A stretch of DNA of 55,792 nt. It comes from Bifidobacterium moukalabense DSM 27321 (GTDB taxonomy: Bacteria > Actinomycetota > Actinomycetes > Actinomycetales > Bifidobacteriaceae). The DNA lies in the NCBI RefSeq assembly GCF_000522505.1, contig NZ_AZMV01000001.1, positions 464,905 through 520,696 of the forward strand, written 5' to 3'. The position numbers and the translations under genes were made by a program. This document shows positions 19,344-28,384 of the stretch, one piece after another; position 1 is the stretch's first letter, and every line of letters starts with the position of its first letter. The notes under the pieces are model-generated. The model ran no database searches, had not been told where the DNA came from, and saw only the letters and a program-made list of their open reading frames with translations.

Positions 19344-20800
19344 GCACTTCCGTTCCGCTGATTCTCGCTTCGAAATCCAAACCGCGTCGTGACGTGCTGT
19401 TCTCGGCGGGCATCTGCCCGACCATCCGCGTTTCGCATGTCGACGAGCCGGCCGCGCTGGAGCGTGCCGCCGCCGAAGCCGGGGTCGGCGTCGCTGACCT
19501 GTCGGTCGAACGGCGTGTGATGATCCTGGCCTCCGCCAAGGCCGAGGCCGTGCATGAGGCGTATCGTGACGTCGCTGCGACGGCGGCCGCCGCATCGGGC
19601 GAGAGAATCATCGGATATCCGTTGAAATCCCGTGAGATTGCGGGAGATACGGCAGTCGCCGGTTTCGAGACCGGCTCCGCTGCTGATTCCGTTACGTTGC
19701 GACCGGAGGCGGTCCAGGATTCCGACGATGTGCGGACCCGCGATTTTTCCGGTGTCGCCATTCCGACCGTCACCGAACCGATCACCGATGAGGTCGAGGG
19801 GCAGCCGGGACTCACCCGCGCCACCGTCGGACCTCTGATCCTCGGCTGCGATTCCATGTTCCTGCTTGACGGCGAATGCTACGGCAAGCCGCACAGCGAA
19901 GCCGTCGCCCGTGAACGGCTGCGTGCCATGCGAGGCGCCACCGGCGAACTATGGACCGGCCACTGCATGATCGACTTCGCCACCGGTCGCGTGGTCCGTG
20001 GCGCGAGCAAGGCCACATTGCACTTCTGCGAGTATACCGACCGTGACATCGAACGCTACATCGCCACCGGTGAGCCTCTGGAGGTCGCCGGATCCTTTAC
20101 GCTGGAAGGTTTCGGCGGCGCGTTCATCGATTCCATCGAGGGCGATCCGCATGGCATCATCGGACTGAGCCTGCCGCTGGCGCGCCGACTGGCGGCCGAG
20201 CTGGGCGTGGAATGGACCGATCTGTGGAATGTGACGCGTGAGGACCGATACCCGAGTGTGGCTCATGATGCGAAAACCGGTGCGGCAAAGCCGTTGCCTC
20301 CCAAGGAGAACGTGCGACAGCCCGGCGACGGCTGGGTGGACTGTGCCTGCGGCCGTAAGCACTGGGGAATCAACGGCGCTTCCGGCGTATTGCTGGCCCG
20401 CCGCGATGAAACGACCGGCGAGGTGACGCATATCGTCATGCAGCATCGCGCGGTCTGGAGCGCGGAAGGCGGCACGTGGGGCATTCCTGGCGGCGCCACT
20501 GCCGACGGCGAGAGTCCGATCGAAGGCGCGTTGCGCGAATCCTATGAGGAGGCCAACATCACTCCGGAAGACATCGAAGTGGTCGGCTCCTACCGTGAGG
20601 ACCACGGTCCATGGGCGTACACCACCGTCTTCGCCTTCGAAAAGCCCGGCCATCACGTGCATCCGGCCGCGAACGACGATGAAAGCATGGAGATCGAGTG
20701 GGTACCGATCGATGAGGTGCCCAAGCGCAGGCTCCTGACCGCCATGCGTGCCGACTGGCCGAATTTCGCGGCTCGGCTTGCCCGTCTGGCGGCTGAATGA
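19340..20800 (+). CDS. Maf-like nucleotide pyrophosphatase fused to a Nudix hydrolase
   Basis: Encodes a 486-residue two-domain protein. Residues 1-290 are Maf-like: LILASKSKPRRDVL at the start, LGCDSMFLLDGECYGKPHS with the catalytic aspartate and lysine, and the GGAFIDSIEGDPHGIIGLSL end. Maf enzymes hydrolyse non-canonical or modified nucleoside triphosphates. The Maf half is split by a low-conservation insert at about residues 80-165. Residues about 320-486 are a Nudix domain opening CACGRKHWGINGASGVLL; its Nudix box near residue 384 has all acidic residues (GESPIEGALRESYEEANI) but Asn replaces the late Gly. Both halves fit nucleotide-pool cleaning. The ATG at 19340 overlaps the thrB stop. 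Confidence 0.87.
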   Translation: MSTSVPLILASKSKPRRDVLFSAGICPTIRVSHVDEPAALERAAAEAGVGVADLSVERRVMILASAKAEAVHEAYRDVAATAAAASGERIIGYPLKSREIAGDTAVAGFETGSAADSVTLRPEAVQDSDDVRTRDFSGVAIPTVTEPITDEVEGQPGLTRATVGPLILGCDSMFLLDGECYGKPHSEAVARERLRAMRGATGELWTGHCMIDFATGRVVRGASKATLHFCEYTDRDIERYIATGEPLEVAGSFTLEGFGGAFIDSIEGDPHGIIGLSLPLARRLAAELGVEWTDLWNVTREDRYPSVAHDAKTGAAKPLPPKENVRQPGDGWVDCACGRKHWGINGASGVLLARRDETTGEVTHIVMQHRAVWSAEGGTWGIPGGATADGESPIEGALRESYEEANITPEDIEVVGSYREDHGPWAYTTVFAFEKPGHHVHPAANDDESMEIEWVPIDEVPKRRLLTAMRADWPNFAARLARLAAE

Positions 20801-20845
20801 GCGTAGCCGTCCCAGCGGCGACCGACACATGCGGATACTGCGGCA

Positions 20846-20868
20846 AACAGGCGGAGAGAACGCCTGTT
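20846..20868 (+). terminator. Hairpin after the Maf-Nudix gene
   Basis: AACAGGCG (20846-20853) pairs with CGCCTGTT (20861-20868) around seven bases. It partly overlaps the operator of the next gene, so a terminator role is only probable. Confidence 0.4.
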
Positions 20869-20895
20869 AGCGCTAACTGAAGTTGCGTGTAGAAT
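20866..20895 (+). promoter_or_regulatory. Promoter and operator of the arabinose regulator gene
   Basis: A perfect 12-bp palindrome GTTAGCGCTAAC at 20866-20877 overlaps a -35-like TTAGCG (20867-20872), with TAGAAT at 20890-20895 after a 17-base spacer. The palindrome matches the tandem sites in front of araB, so the regulator most likely represses itself. Confidence 0.65.
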
Positions 20896-20936
20896 GGTCG
20901 GAGGCAACGACGGTCGTGTGTGGAGGGCGATGAGGC

Positions 20937-22055
20937 ATGGCAATCAAACGGAAAACGGCGAATAAGCGTCCTTCCATGTTCGAAGTCGCCAAGCTCGCCG
21001 GGGTGAGCCACCAGACGGTGTCGCGCGTCATCAACCATTCGCCCGACGTGTCGGATGCCACGCGCGAGAAAGTGCAGAAAGCCATTGACGAGCTTGGCTA
21101 CCGCCCGAGCAATTCCGCGCGCGCCCTGGCCTCGCATCGTTCGCGCACCATCGGCCTGATCGCCGGCGGGCAACGCTTCTATGGCCCGATCTCCGCGATT
21201 TCCGCCATCGAATCCATGGCCCGAGCCCATGGGCTGTTCATGTCGGTGAGCATGGTGCACGAGGCGTTGTGCACGCAAAGCGAATTCGACGGTCTGTGCC
21301 GCACCTTCGACGAGCAGAACGTGGATGCGTTCATCTTCCTGACGCCGACCGACGTGATGTTCTCCGCCGCATGCCGTGCGCAGATCTCACAGCCGCGTGT
21401 GATCGTCACCTCCACTCATGGTAGCGTAAGCGTGCAGGAGGGTCTGCGCCTGATGCCTGCCGCCGACCGCCGCCGCGTTTCCGTGGTGGGTGTGGACCAG
21501 TGGGGTGCCATGGCGGACGTGATGCATATGGTGAGCGAATATGGTCACCGTTCCGTGCTGTATTTCGCCGGCCCGAAGGAATGGCGCGATGCGACGACCC
21601 GACTGGTCGCATGGAATAAGCTGTGCGGGGCGAACTCGGTCAGCTCCGTGACCGTGCAGTGCGAATCGTGGGACGCCGCCGAGGCGTACGGCAAGATGAA
21701 TCATGTGCTTGACAACATCGGACGCACCGGTGGCGAGCTGCCGACGTGCGTGGTATGCGCGAACGATAGCCAGGCCGTGGGCGTGGCCCGCGCGCTGCAT
21801 GAGCATGGCGTGCGCATTCCGCAGGATGTCAGCGTCGTCGGCTTCGACGACATGCCCGCGATGGATAACATGTTCCCGCCGTTGACCACGATTCACCCGG
21901 ATTTCGAGCGTCTTGGCACCGCCGCCATGCGTGAGGCGTTGTATCTGCTGGGGGAGGGCGACGAGAACTCGTTCTCCGCATCGCAGCATGGTGTGGGCCT
22001 TATTCCGGCCAAGGTCATGAACCGTAGTTCCCTTGGCCCCGTGCGTCACCGCTGA
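20937..22055 (+). CDS. LacI family repressor, likely of the arabinose operon
   Basis: Encodes a 372-residue LacI/GalR regulator. The N-terminal helix-turn-helix reads MFEVAKLAGVSHQTVSRVIN with the hinge helix NSARALAS; the rest is the periplasmic-binding-protein-like sensor domain, with CVVCANDSQAVGVARALHEHG and VSVVGFDDMPAMDN typical of the C-terminal half. It lies directly upstream of araBDA, in the same orientation. The same operator, GT(T/G)AGCG(C/T)TAAC, occurs at its own promoter and at araB, so control of the arabinose genes with arabinose or a derivative as inducer is a strong inference. The ATG at 20937 has GGAGG upstream. Confidence 0.88.
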   Translation: MAIKRKTANKRPSMFEVAKLAGVSHQTVSRVINHSPDVSDATREKVQKAIDELGYRPSNSARALASHRSRTIGLIAGGQRFYGPISAISAIESMARAHGLFMSVSMVHEALCTQSEFDGLCRTFDEQNVDAFIFLTPTDVMFSAACRAQISQPRVIVTSTHGSVSVQEGLRLMPAADRRRVSVVGVDQWGAMADVMHMVSEYGHRSVLYFAGPKEWRDATTRLVAWNKLCGANSVSSVTVQCESWDAAEAYGKMNHVLDNIGRTGGELPTCVVCANDSQAVGVARALHEHGVRIPQDVSVVGFDDMPAMDNMFPPLTTIHPDFERLGTAAMREALYLLGEGDENSFSASQHGVGLIPAKVMNRSSLGPVRHR

Positions 22056-22091
22056 GTTCCGCCTCGCTTCATCGATTTCCTGCCTGTGGGT

Positions 22092-22162
22092 GTCCGATTC
22101 CGGCGAATCGGACGGATGCAGGCCGTTCGAAGCGGTCCGAGTGTCCGATTTTCCGGAATCGG
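22092..22162. repeat. Hairpins of the TCCGATTC family after the arabinose regulator
   Basis: GTCCGATTC (22092-22100) is inverted as GAATCGGAC (22105-22113), and a second imperfect unit has CCGATT (22145) and AATCGG (22157-22162). They may end the regulator transcript. Related units occur at 31015, 45607 and 46588. Confidence 0.5.
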
Positions 22163-22194
22163 TCGCCTTGTGGGAACGGCATGACACGGCGGAC

Positions 22195-22249
22195 TTGTGT
22201 GGTCCCTGGTTTCTGTTTAGAATAGTGAGCGTTAACAGTGAGCGCTAAC
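22195..22249 (+). promoter_or_regulatory. araB promoter with tandem operators
   Basis: TTGTGT (22195-22200) and TAGAAT (22218-22223) are 17 bases apart. Two direct operator copies follow, GTGAGCGTTAAC (22225-22236) and GTGAGCGCTAAC (22238-22249), 13 bases apart and covering the expected transcription start. This is a classic repression layout. Confidence 0.7.
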
Positions 22250-22300
22250 ATTCAATCGACAACGAAGTGCGAGGCGCTTGAAACTAAGGAGATTGTCACT

Positions 22301-23938
22301 ATGGCGCAAGAGCAGAAGCTTGACGACCGGGTCGCCTTGACTGCCGAAAAGATTCGCGCAGGCAAAACAAGCCTGGGCATCGAATTCGGCTCCACCCGCA
22401 TCAAGGCCGTGCTCATCGACGACACGTATGCCACCATCGCGGCTGGCGACTACGGCTGGGCCAGTCATCTGGAAAACGGCCTGTGGAGCTACACTCAGGA
22501 GGAGATCTGGACGGGTCTGCGGACCGCGTATGCCAGACTCGCCGCCGATGTGGAATCGGCATACGGCGAAAAACTCACGCATGTCGGGCGCATCGGCTTC
22601 TCCGCCATGATGCACGGCTACCTCGCCTTCGATGAGCATGGCGAGCTGCTCGTGCCGTTCCGCACATGGCAGAACACCAACACCTCCGAAGCGCATGGCA
22701 AGCTTTCCGAACTGTTCCAATACAACATTCCGGAACGCTGGTCCATCGCACACCTCTACCAATGCGTGCTGAACGGCGAGGAGCATATCGGCAAAGTGCG
22801 TTTCATCACCACCCTCGCCGGTTACGTGCATTGGAAGCTCACCGGCAACAAAGTGCTCGGTGTGGGCGACGCCTCCGGCATGTTCCCGATTGACCCGGCC
22901 ACCCACGCCTACGAAACCGCATTCATCGAACGGTTCAATGCGCTGCCGGAGGTCGCGGCGCAGCCATGGAACCTCGCCGACCTGCTGCCCGAGCCGCTTG
23001 TGGCCGGCACCCCGGCGGGCGAACTCACCGAAGAGGGTGCCAGGCTTCTCGACCCGACCGGCACCCTGCAGCCGGGCATCACCTTCGCGCCGCCGGAGGG
23101 CGACGCCGGCACCGGCATGGTCGCCACGAACTCCGTACGTGTACGTACCGGCAACGTTTCCGCAGGCACCTCGATTTTCGCCATGGTCGTGCTTGAACAT
23201 AAGCTTGCCCGCCTGCACCCGGAAGTCGACCTCGTCACCACTCCGGCCGGTGACCTGGCCGGCATGAGCCATGCCAACAACTTCACCTCCGACCTGAATG
23301 CCTGGGTCGGACTGTTCGGCCAGTTCGCGGACGCCATCGGCCAGCCGGTCGATGCAGGGACCCTGTACGGAACGCTGTTCCGCGCCGCAATCGAGGACGA
23401 CGTCGACTCCAACTGCGGAGGCCTGATCAACTACCCGTTCCGCTCCGGCGAATTCCTCGCCGGCCTTCCGGAAGGCCGTCCGCTGTTCGTCCGCGGTCCG
23501 GAAGCCGCCATGAGCCTGGGTAACTTCATGCGCGCCCAACTGTTCAGCGCCTTCTCGCCGGTCAAGATCGGTATGGACGTCATGACCAAGGACGAGGGCG
23601 TGGCCGTCGATTCGCTCGTCGGCCATGGTGGCATCTTCACCACGCCGAAGGTCGCGCAGAAAATCCTCGCGGCCGCGTTCGACACTCCGATCAAGGTGAT
23701 GTCCACCGCGGCGGAAGGCGGAGCATGGGGCATGGCGGTCCTTGCCGACTACCTGTTCCACGCCGACCAGCCGCTCGACGAATTCCTCGACTCCCGCGTC
23801 TTCGCCGATGCCGAATCCACCACGGAAGCGCCGGATGCCGCCGACGTGGCCGGCTTCGAGGAGTTCTTCGACCGCTTCCGCAAAGGGCTGCCGATCGAGC
23901 ATGCCGCAATCGCGAACATCCCTCTGGAAACCAAATAA
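22301..23938 (+). CDS. araB: Ribulokinase (FGGY family)
   Basis: Encodes a 545-residue FGGY sugar kinase that phosphorylates L-ribulose. The N-terminal ATPase-fold motif reads SLGIEFGSTRIKAVLIDD; HGGIFTTPKVAQKILAAAF and STAAEGGAWGMAVLADY represent the adenosine and C-terminal motifs. The sequence differs from E. coli AraB and looks like the second ribulokinase type known from Gram-positives and Bacteroides. Ribulose as substrate is deduced from the araD and araA genes that follow. The ATG at 22301 has AAGGAG nine bases upstream; the frame is open from 22238, but that part overlaps the operator. Confidence 0.88.
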   Translation: MAQEQKLDDRVALTAEKIRAGKTSLGIEFGSTRIKAVLIDDTYATIAAGDYGWASHLENGLWSYTQEEIWTGLRTAYARLAADVESAYGEKLTHVGRIGFSAMMHGYLAFDEHGELLVPFRTWQNTNTSEAHGKLSELFQYNIPERWSIAHLYQCVLNGEEHIGKVRFITTLAGYVHWKLTGNKVLGVGDASGMFPIDPATHAYETAFIERFNALPEVAAQPWNLADLLPEPLVAGTPAGELTEEGARLLDPTGTLQPGITFAPPEGDAGTGMVATNSVRVRTGNVSAGTSIFAMVVLEHKLARLHPEVDLVTTPAGDLAGMSHANNFTSDLNAWVGLFGQFADAIGQPVDAGTLYGTLFRAAIEDDVDSNCGGLINYPFRSGEFLAGLPEGRPLFVRGPEAAMSLGNFMRAQLFSAFSPVKIGMDVMTKDEGVAVDSLVGHGGIFTTPKVAQKILAAAFDTPIKVMSTAAEGGAWGMAVLADYLFHADQPLDEFLDSRVFADAESTTEAPDAADVAGFEEFFDRFRKGLPIEHAAIANIPLETK

Positions 23939-24080
23939 AGGAACGCCCTCCGCATTGCGGAACGCCCGACGCACCTTCCGCACGACTTCGTGTCCCGCGC
24001 CTTGGAGCCGCACGCATCATGGGGTTCCGAACAAACGTCATCGCCAATCACATCAAGACCCGACGAAAGGAAAAACAACA

Positions 24081-24773
24081 ATGGCAACTTTGGCTGATTA
24101 TGGTCCCGAGGTCCGTGCCGAGGTCAGGCAGGTGCGCGAAATCGTCGCAACCCTGCACGAGCAGCTGATCAAGTGGAATCTGGTCGTATGGACGGCCGGC
24201 AACGTGTCCCAGCGTCTGCGCACCGCCGACCTGATGGTCATCAAGCCGTCCGGCCTGCGCTACGAGTACCTGACCCCGTCGAGCATGGTCGTGTGCGATC
24301 TGGACGGCAACGTGGTCGACGGCTCCGAGGCGCCGAGCTCCGACACCGCCTCCCATGCCTACATCTACCGCCACATGCCCGACGTGTACGGCGTGGTGCA
24401 CACCCACTCCACCTACGCGACCGCCTGGGCGGCCACCGGCCAGAACATCCCGTGCGGCCTGACCATGATGGGTGACGAGTTCGGTGGGCCGGTACCGGTC
24501 GGACCGTTCCGCCTCATCGGATCCGAGGCCATTGGCGAGGGCGTGGTGGAGACCCTGAAGAAGTATCCGAAGTCCCCGGCCGTGCTCATGCAGAACCATG
24601 GCCCATTCACCATCGGCAAGGATGCGGAAGGCGCCGTCAAGGCCGCCGCCATGACCGAGGAGGTGGCGCACACCATGTGGGCCGCCAGGCAGCTGGGCGA
24701 CATCATCCCGATTCCGCAGGAGGACATCGACAAGCTGAACGACCGCTACCAGAACGTTTACGGGCAGCACTGA
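24081..24773 (+). CDS. araD: L-ribulose-5-phosphate 4-epimerase
   Basis: Encodes a 230-residue class II aldolase-fold enzyme that converts L-ribulose 5-phosphate to D-xylulose 5-phosphate, which feeds the phosphoketolase (bifid) pathway. The phosphate and metal sites are visible: TAGNVSQRL, KPSGLRYEYLTP, SSDTASHAYIY, GVVHTHSTYATAWA with the metal-binding histidines, and MQNHGPFTIG with a further one. Length matches E. coli AraD. The ATG at 24081 follows AAGGA; much of the upstream open frame belongs to the shadow of araB. The 142-base gap after araB has no clear terminator. Confidence 0.95.
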   Translation: MATLADYGPEVRAEVRQVREIVATLHEQLIKWNLVVWTAGNVSQRLRTADLMVIKPSGLRYEYLTPSSMVVCDLDGNVVDGSEAPSSDTASHAYIYRHMPDVYGVVHTHSTYATAWAATGQNIPCGLTMMGDEFGGPVPVGPFRLIGSEAIGEGVVETLKKYPKSPAVLMQNHGPFTIGKDAEGAVKAAAMTEEVAHTMWAARQLGDIIPIPQEDIDKLNDRYQNVYGQH

Positions 24774-24860
24774 CAACGTTCCTTCGCCAGAGATGGCAAC
24801 GCAACATAATCGACAAAGCACAATCAACGATCGCAACAACAACGAAGTAAAGGAAACAAC

Positions 24861-26378
24861 ATGACAATGGAAAACCCGTTCGAAGGCAAGGAAGTCTGGT
24901 TCGGCGTCGGCTCGCAGGACCTCTACGGCGAGGAGGCGCTGCGCCAGGTCGCCGAGCAATCCGCCGAAATCGTCGACGCGCTCAACGCCACCGGCAGGAT
25001 TCCGGTCAAGCTCGTGCTGAAGCCCACCCTGAAATCCTCCGACGGCGTCAAGGCCTTCATGGTCGAAGCCTCCGCCAACCCGAACGTCATCGGCGTAATC
25101 ACCTGGTGCCACACCTTCTCGCCGGCCAAGATGTGGATCCGCGGCCTCGAAGTGCTCACCAAGCCGCTGCTGCAACTCAACACCCAGCATCATTTCGAGA
25201 TTCCGTGGGAAACCATTGACATGGACTTCATGAACCTGAACCAGGCCGCCCACGGCGACCGCGAGTTCGGCTACATCCTGACCCGTCTGGGCATCAATCG
25301 CAAGATCGTCGTCGGTCACTACACCGACCCGGAAGTCGCCGAGCGGATCGCCACCTGGACCCGCGCCTGCGCCGGCTGGGACGCTTCCAACAACATGAAG
25401 GTCATGCGCTGGGGCGACAACATGCGTAACGTGGCCGTCACCGAAGGCGACAAGACCGAGGCCGAGCGCGTGTTCGGTGCCTCCATCAACACCTGGGCCG
25501 TCAACGAACTGTGCGCAGCCTACGACGCCGTCAAGGACGACCAGGTCAAGGGGATCATCGAAGACTACAAAGCCAAGTACGACATCGATCCGGAACTGCT
25601 CGACGCCAGGTACGACTCCCTGTTCATCGCAGCCAAGGAAGAGGCCGCCATGATCAACATGATGCGAGCCAACGGCTGCACCGCCGGCGTCGACAACTTC
25701 GAAGACCTCGGCTCCCTGCCGCAGTTGCCGGGCGTCGGCCCGCAGCGCTTCCCCTCCGAGTACGGCTTCGGCTTCTCCGCCGAAGGCGACTGGAAGACCG
25801 CCGTGCTCGTACGCATCGGCGCCGTGATGGGCCATGGCCTCGACGGCGGCGCGTCCCTCATGGAGGACTACTCCTACAACTTCGTGCCGGGCCGTGAGAA
25901 GATCATGGGCTCCCACATGCTCGAAGCCTCCCCGTCCATCGGCACCATCGCCAGGCCGAAGCTGGAGATCCATCCGCTCGGCATCGGCGGCAAGGCCGAT
26001 CCGGTGCGCCTGGTCTTCACCGGCGCCCCGAAGAAGGATGCCGTGGTCGTGTCCATGTCGGATGTGCGCGAACGCTTCCGTCTGACCATGAACGTAGTCG
26101 ATATCGTCGAGCCGGACGGCTCCCTCAAGGAACTGCCGTGCGCCCGTGCCCTGTGGGTGCCGCGCCCGAACCTGAAGACCTCCGCCGAGTGCTGGCTGCG
26201 TTCCGGCGCCTCACACCACACCTGCATGACCACCTCCGTCGGCCGTGAGGCCTGGGAGGACTTCGCCCGCATCGCCGGCGTCGAGCTCGCCACCATCGAC
26301 GAGAACACCACCGCCCGCGATTTCGAGCGCGATCTCGAGATCAGCGAGATGTACCACCGTCTCAACAACCGTCACTGA
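24861..26378 (+). CDS. araA: L-arabinose isomerase
   Basis: Encodes a 505-residue enzyme that isomerises L-arabinose to L-ribulose, using Mn2+. Recognisable blocks include EVWFGVGSQDLYGEEALRQV at the N-terminus, VITWCHTFSPAKMWIRGL, LNTQHHFEIPW, the metal-site glutamates around SAEGDWKTAVLVRIG and GGASLMEDYSYNF, and the late histidine in SGASHHTCMT. Length is that of the family (about 500). The ATG at 24861 follows AAAGGAAAC. The order araB-araD-araA under one operator-controlled promoter is typical for bifidobacteria. Confidence 0.97.
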   Translation: MTMENPFEGKEVWFGVGSQDLYGEEALRQVAEQSAEIVDALNATGRIPVKLVLKPTLKSSDGVKAFMVEASANPNVIGVITWCHTFSPAKMWIRGLEVLTKPLLQLNTQHHFEIPWETIDMDFMNLNQAAHGDREFGYILTRLGINRKIVVGHYTDPEVAERIATWTRACAGWDASNNMKVMRWGDNMRNVAVTEGDKTEAERVFGASINTWAVNELCAAYDAVKDDQVKGIIEDYKAKYDIDPELLDARYDSLFIAAKEEAAMINMMRANGCTAGVDNFEDLGSLPQLPGVGPQRFPSEYGFGFSAEGDWKTAVLVRIGAVMGHGLDGGASLMEDYSYNFVPGREKIMGSHMLEASPSIGTIARPKLEIHPLGIGGKADPVRLVFTGAPKKDAVVVSMSDVRERFRLTMNVVDIVEPDGSLKELPCARALWVPRPNLKTSAECWLRSGASHHTCMTTSVGREAWEDFARIAGVELATIDENTTARDFERDLEISEMYHRLNNRH

Positions 26379-26392
26379 GGCGATGTGCCGTA

Positions 26393-26533
26393 AGCGTCGG
26401 CGGTCCGGGGAAGCGCCCAAACCGCCGACGCTGGGACACGGTGAGCGTCGGCAGATTGGGTGGTATCCAATCTACCGACGCTCAGACATACTTAGACGTC
26501 GGTAGATTGAGCGGATTCCCCATCCACCGACGC
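26393..26533. repeat. Cluster of three interspersed palindromic repeats
   Basis: Unit 1: AGCGTCGGCGGT with ACCGCCGACGCT (26393-26432). Unit 2: 17-bp arms at 26443-26459 and 26467-26483 with one mismatch, core AGCGTCGGTAGATTGG. Unit 3: an imperfect version at 26495-26533. The cluster fills the gap between convergent araA and the acyl-CoA ligase gene, and the core recurs at 5284. Confidence 0.7.
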
Positions 26534-26560
26534 CTACTGCGTGTGCGGCCTGTGAACGCC

Positions 26561-28384
26561 TCAGCGCTTGCCGGTATACAGTTGCTGGTCGATCACGTCG
26601 GAGAAGACGCGGTTCACCGCCGGACGCACCACTTTCAGCGACGGCGTCAGGCACTTGTTGCCCTGCGTGAACTGCGTGTCCAAGACCACGAACTTGCGAA
26701 CGGACTCGGCGCGCGAGACCGTCGCATTCGCCTTATCCACATACTGCTGAATCTCATCGTGCACGGCGGCGGTGGTGGCCACGCGATCCAGCGGCGTGTC
26801 CGCCGACAGGCCGACGGTCGGCAGCCAAGCCGCCAATCCTTCCGGATCCAACGTAACCAATGCGCCGATGAACGGGCGATTGTCGCCGACGACCACCGCA
26901 TGCTCCACAATCGGGCACTTCGCAATCTCCTGCTCCATCGGAATGGGGGAGACATTCTTGCCGCCGGCCGTAATGATGATGTCCTTCTTGCGGCCGGTGA
27001 TTGTAATGCGCCCTTCATCGTCGATCGAGGCAAGGTCTCCGGTGCATAGCCATCCGTCCTCGGTGAACACTTCGGCCGTCCTGTCGGGCAGATTGTGGTA
27101 GCCCAGAAAGACGTTCGGGCCCTTCACCTGCAACTCGCCATCCGTGGAAATGCGCACGGACGAACCCGGTGCCGGCTGGCCGACGGTGCCGATCACATTG
27201 TCGGTGACGCGGGTCGCGGCGAACGGTGCCGCGGTCTCCGTCATGCCGTAGCCCTGAATCATCGGCAGACCGATGCCGGCGAAGAAATGCGCCAGCGATG
27301 CGTCCAGCGGAGCGCCGCCGCAAGCGACATAACGGATCTTCGGGCCAAGCGCGCCGCGCACGGTGCGATATACGGAAGCCTCATACGACAGATGCTGCGC
27401 GGTCTGCTTCATGGTCGGCTTCTCGCCGGCCTGTTCCATGCGCGACCAATCGCGCGCGGCCTCGGCGGCTTTGAAGAACAGGCGTCCCTTCCAGCCGGTG
27501 CCGGCCTTGCGGGAGGCGGCGTTGTAGACCTTTTCGAACACGCGCGGCACGCCCAGCAGATAGGTCGGTTCGAAGGAGCGTACGTCCGGAAGCAGCGTCT
27601 TGGTGTCCGGCAGATAGCCGACGACGCCGTCATCGGAGGCAATCGAACAATACTGGATGAAACGTGCGAAACAGTGCGCCAACGGCAGGAACAGCAGCAG
27701 ACGCGGATGATCATCAGTGATCATCTCGTGCAGGGCCATGCTTGCGGCACGCGTGATCGCAACGAAATTGCGATGCGAGAGCTCCGCGCCCTTCGGGGCT
27801 CCGGTGGAGCCGGACGTGTATACGATGGTCGCCAGATCGTCGGCCTTCACCATGCTCACACGTGCGGAAAGCTCCTCGTCGGACACGGCCACGCCCATGC
27901 CTTCCAATGCGCCCATGGCGTTGGCGTCGAGCATGAGAATGTGCTCCAGTGAAGGGCAGTGGTCGATTACGGAATCGAGGCGGTCGAATCGCTCATGATT
28001 GTCCGCGATGGCCAGCTTCACCCCGGAATCGTTGAGAATGCGTTCGGCCTGGGCGGCGGAATCGGTGTCGTAGATCGGCACGCTGACGGCGCCGATGGCG
28101 GCCAGTGCGAAATCGAGCACGCCCCACTCGTAGCGGGTGGCGGAGAAGATGGTCACCGCGTCGCCCCGCTCGATGCCGAAAGTGATCAGGCCCTTCGCGG
28201 CCGCGACGACGGCCCGGTGGAAATCGCCGGTGGTTACGTTCGCCCACCGGCCCGGCCCGGTTTTGCGGGCGGCGATCACCGTGTCCTCGCCGGTGCGTGC
28301 AATGCGTTCCGTGAGCAGGGAGTAAATGGATTCGTCGTCGCGCACCTCAACGGATGTGCCTGGGGTCGTGTACTCGGTGAGCAT
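26561..28384 (-). CDS. Long-chain fatty acid--CoA ligase (AMP-binding)
   Basis: Encodes a 607-residue ANL-superfamily enzyme that adenylates a fatty acid and transfers it to CoA. The P-loop is TIVYTSGSTGAPKGAELSHRN, followed by QGYGMTETAAP and WLCTGDLASIDDEGRITITGRKKDIIITAGGKNVSP with the hinge and ATP-contact residues. Length matches the actinobacterial FadD15-like group (about 600). Since bifidobacteria do not degrade fatty acids, a role in taking up exogenous fatty acids for lipids is likely (inference). The start at 28384 lacks a strong ribosome binding site; it is chosen by family alignment of MLTEYTTPGT. It converges with araA. Confidence 0.9.
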   Translation of the reverse strand: MLTEYTTPGTSVEVRDDESIYSLLTERIARTGEDTVIAARKTGPGRWANVTTGDFHRAVVAAAKGLITFGIERGDAVTIFSATRYEWGVLDFALAAIGAVSVPIYDTDSAAQAERILNDSGVKLAIADNHERFDRLDSVIDHCPSLEHILMLDANAMGALEGMGVAVSDEELSARVSMVKADDLATIVYTSGSTGAPKGAELSHRNFVAITRAASMALHEMITDDHPRLLLFLPLAHCFARFIQYCSIASDDGVVGYLPDTKTLLPDVRSFEPTYLLGVPRVFEKVYNAASRKAGTGWKGRLFFKAAEAARDWSRMEQAGEKPTMKQTAQHLSYEASVYRTVRGALGPKIRYVACGGAPLDASLAHFFAGIGLPMIQGYGMTETAAPFAATRVTDNVIGTVGQPAPGSSVRISTDGELQVKGPNVFLGYHNLPDRTAEVFTEDGWLCTGDLASIDDEGRITITGRKKDIIITAGGKNVSPIPMEQEIAKCPIVEHAVVVGDNRPFIGALVTLDPEGLAAWLPTVGLSADTPLDRVATTAAVHDEIQQYVDKANATVSRAESVRKFVVLDTQFTQGNKCLTPSLKVVRPAVNRVFSDVIDQQLYTGKR

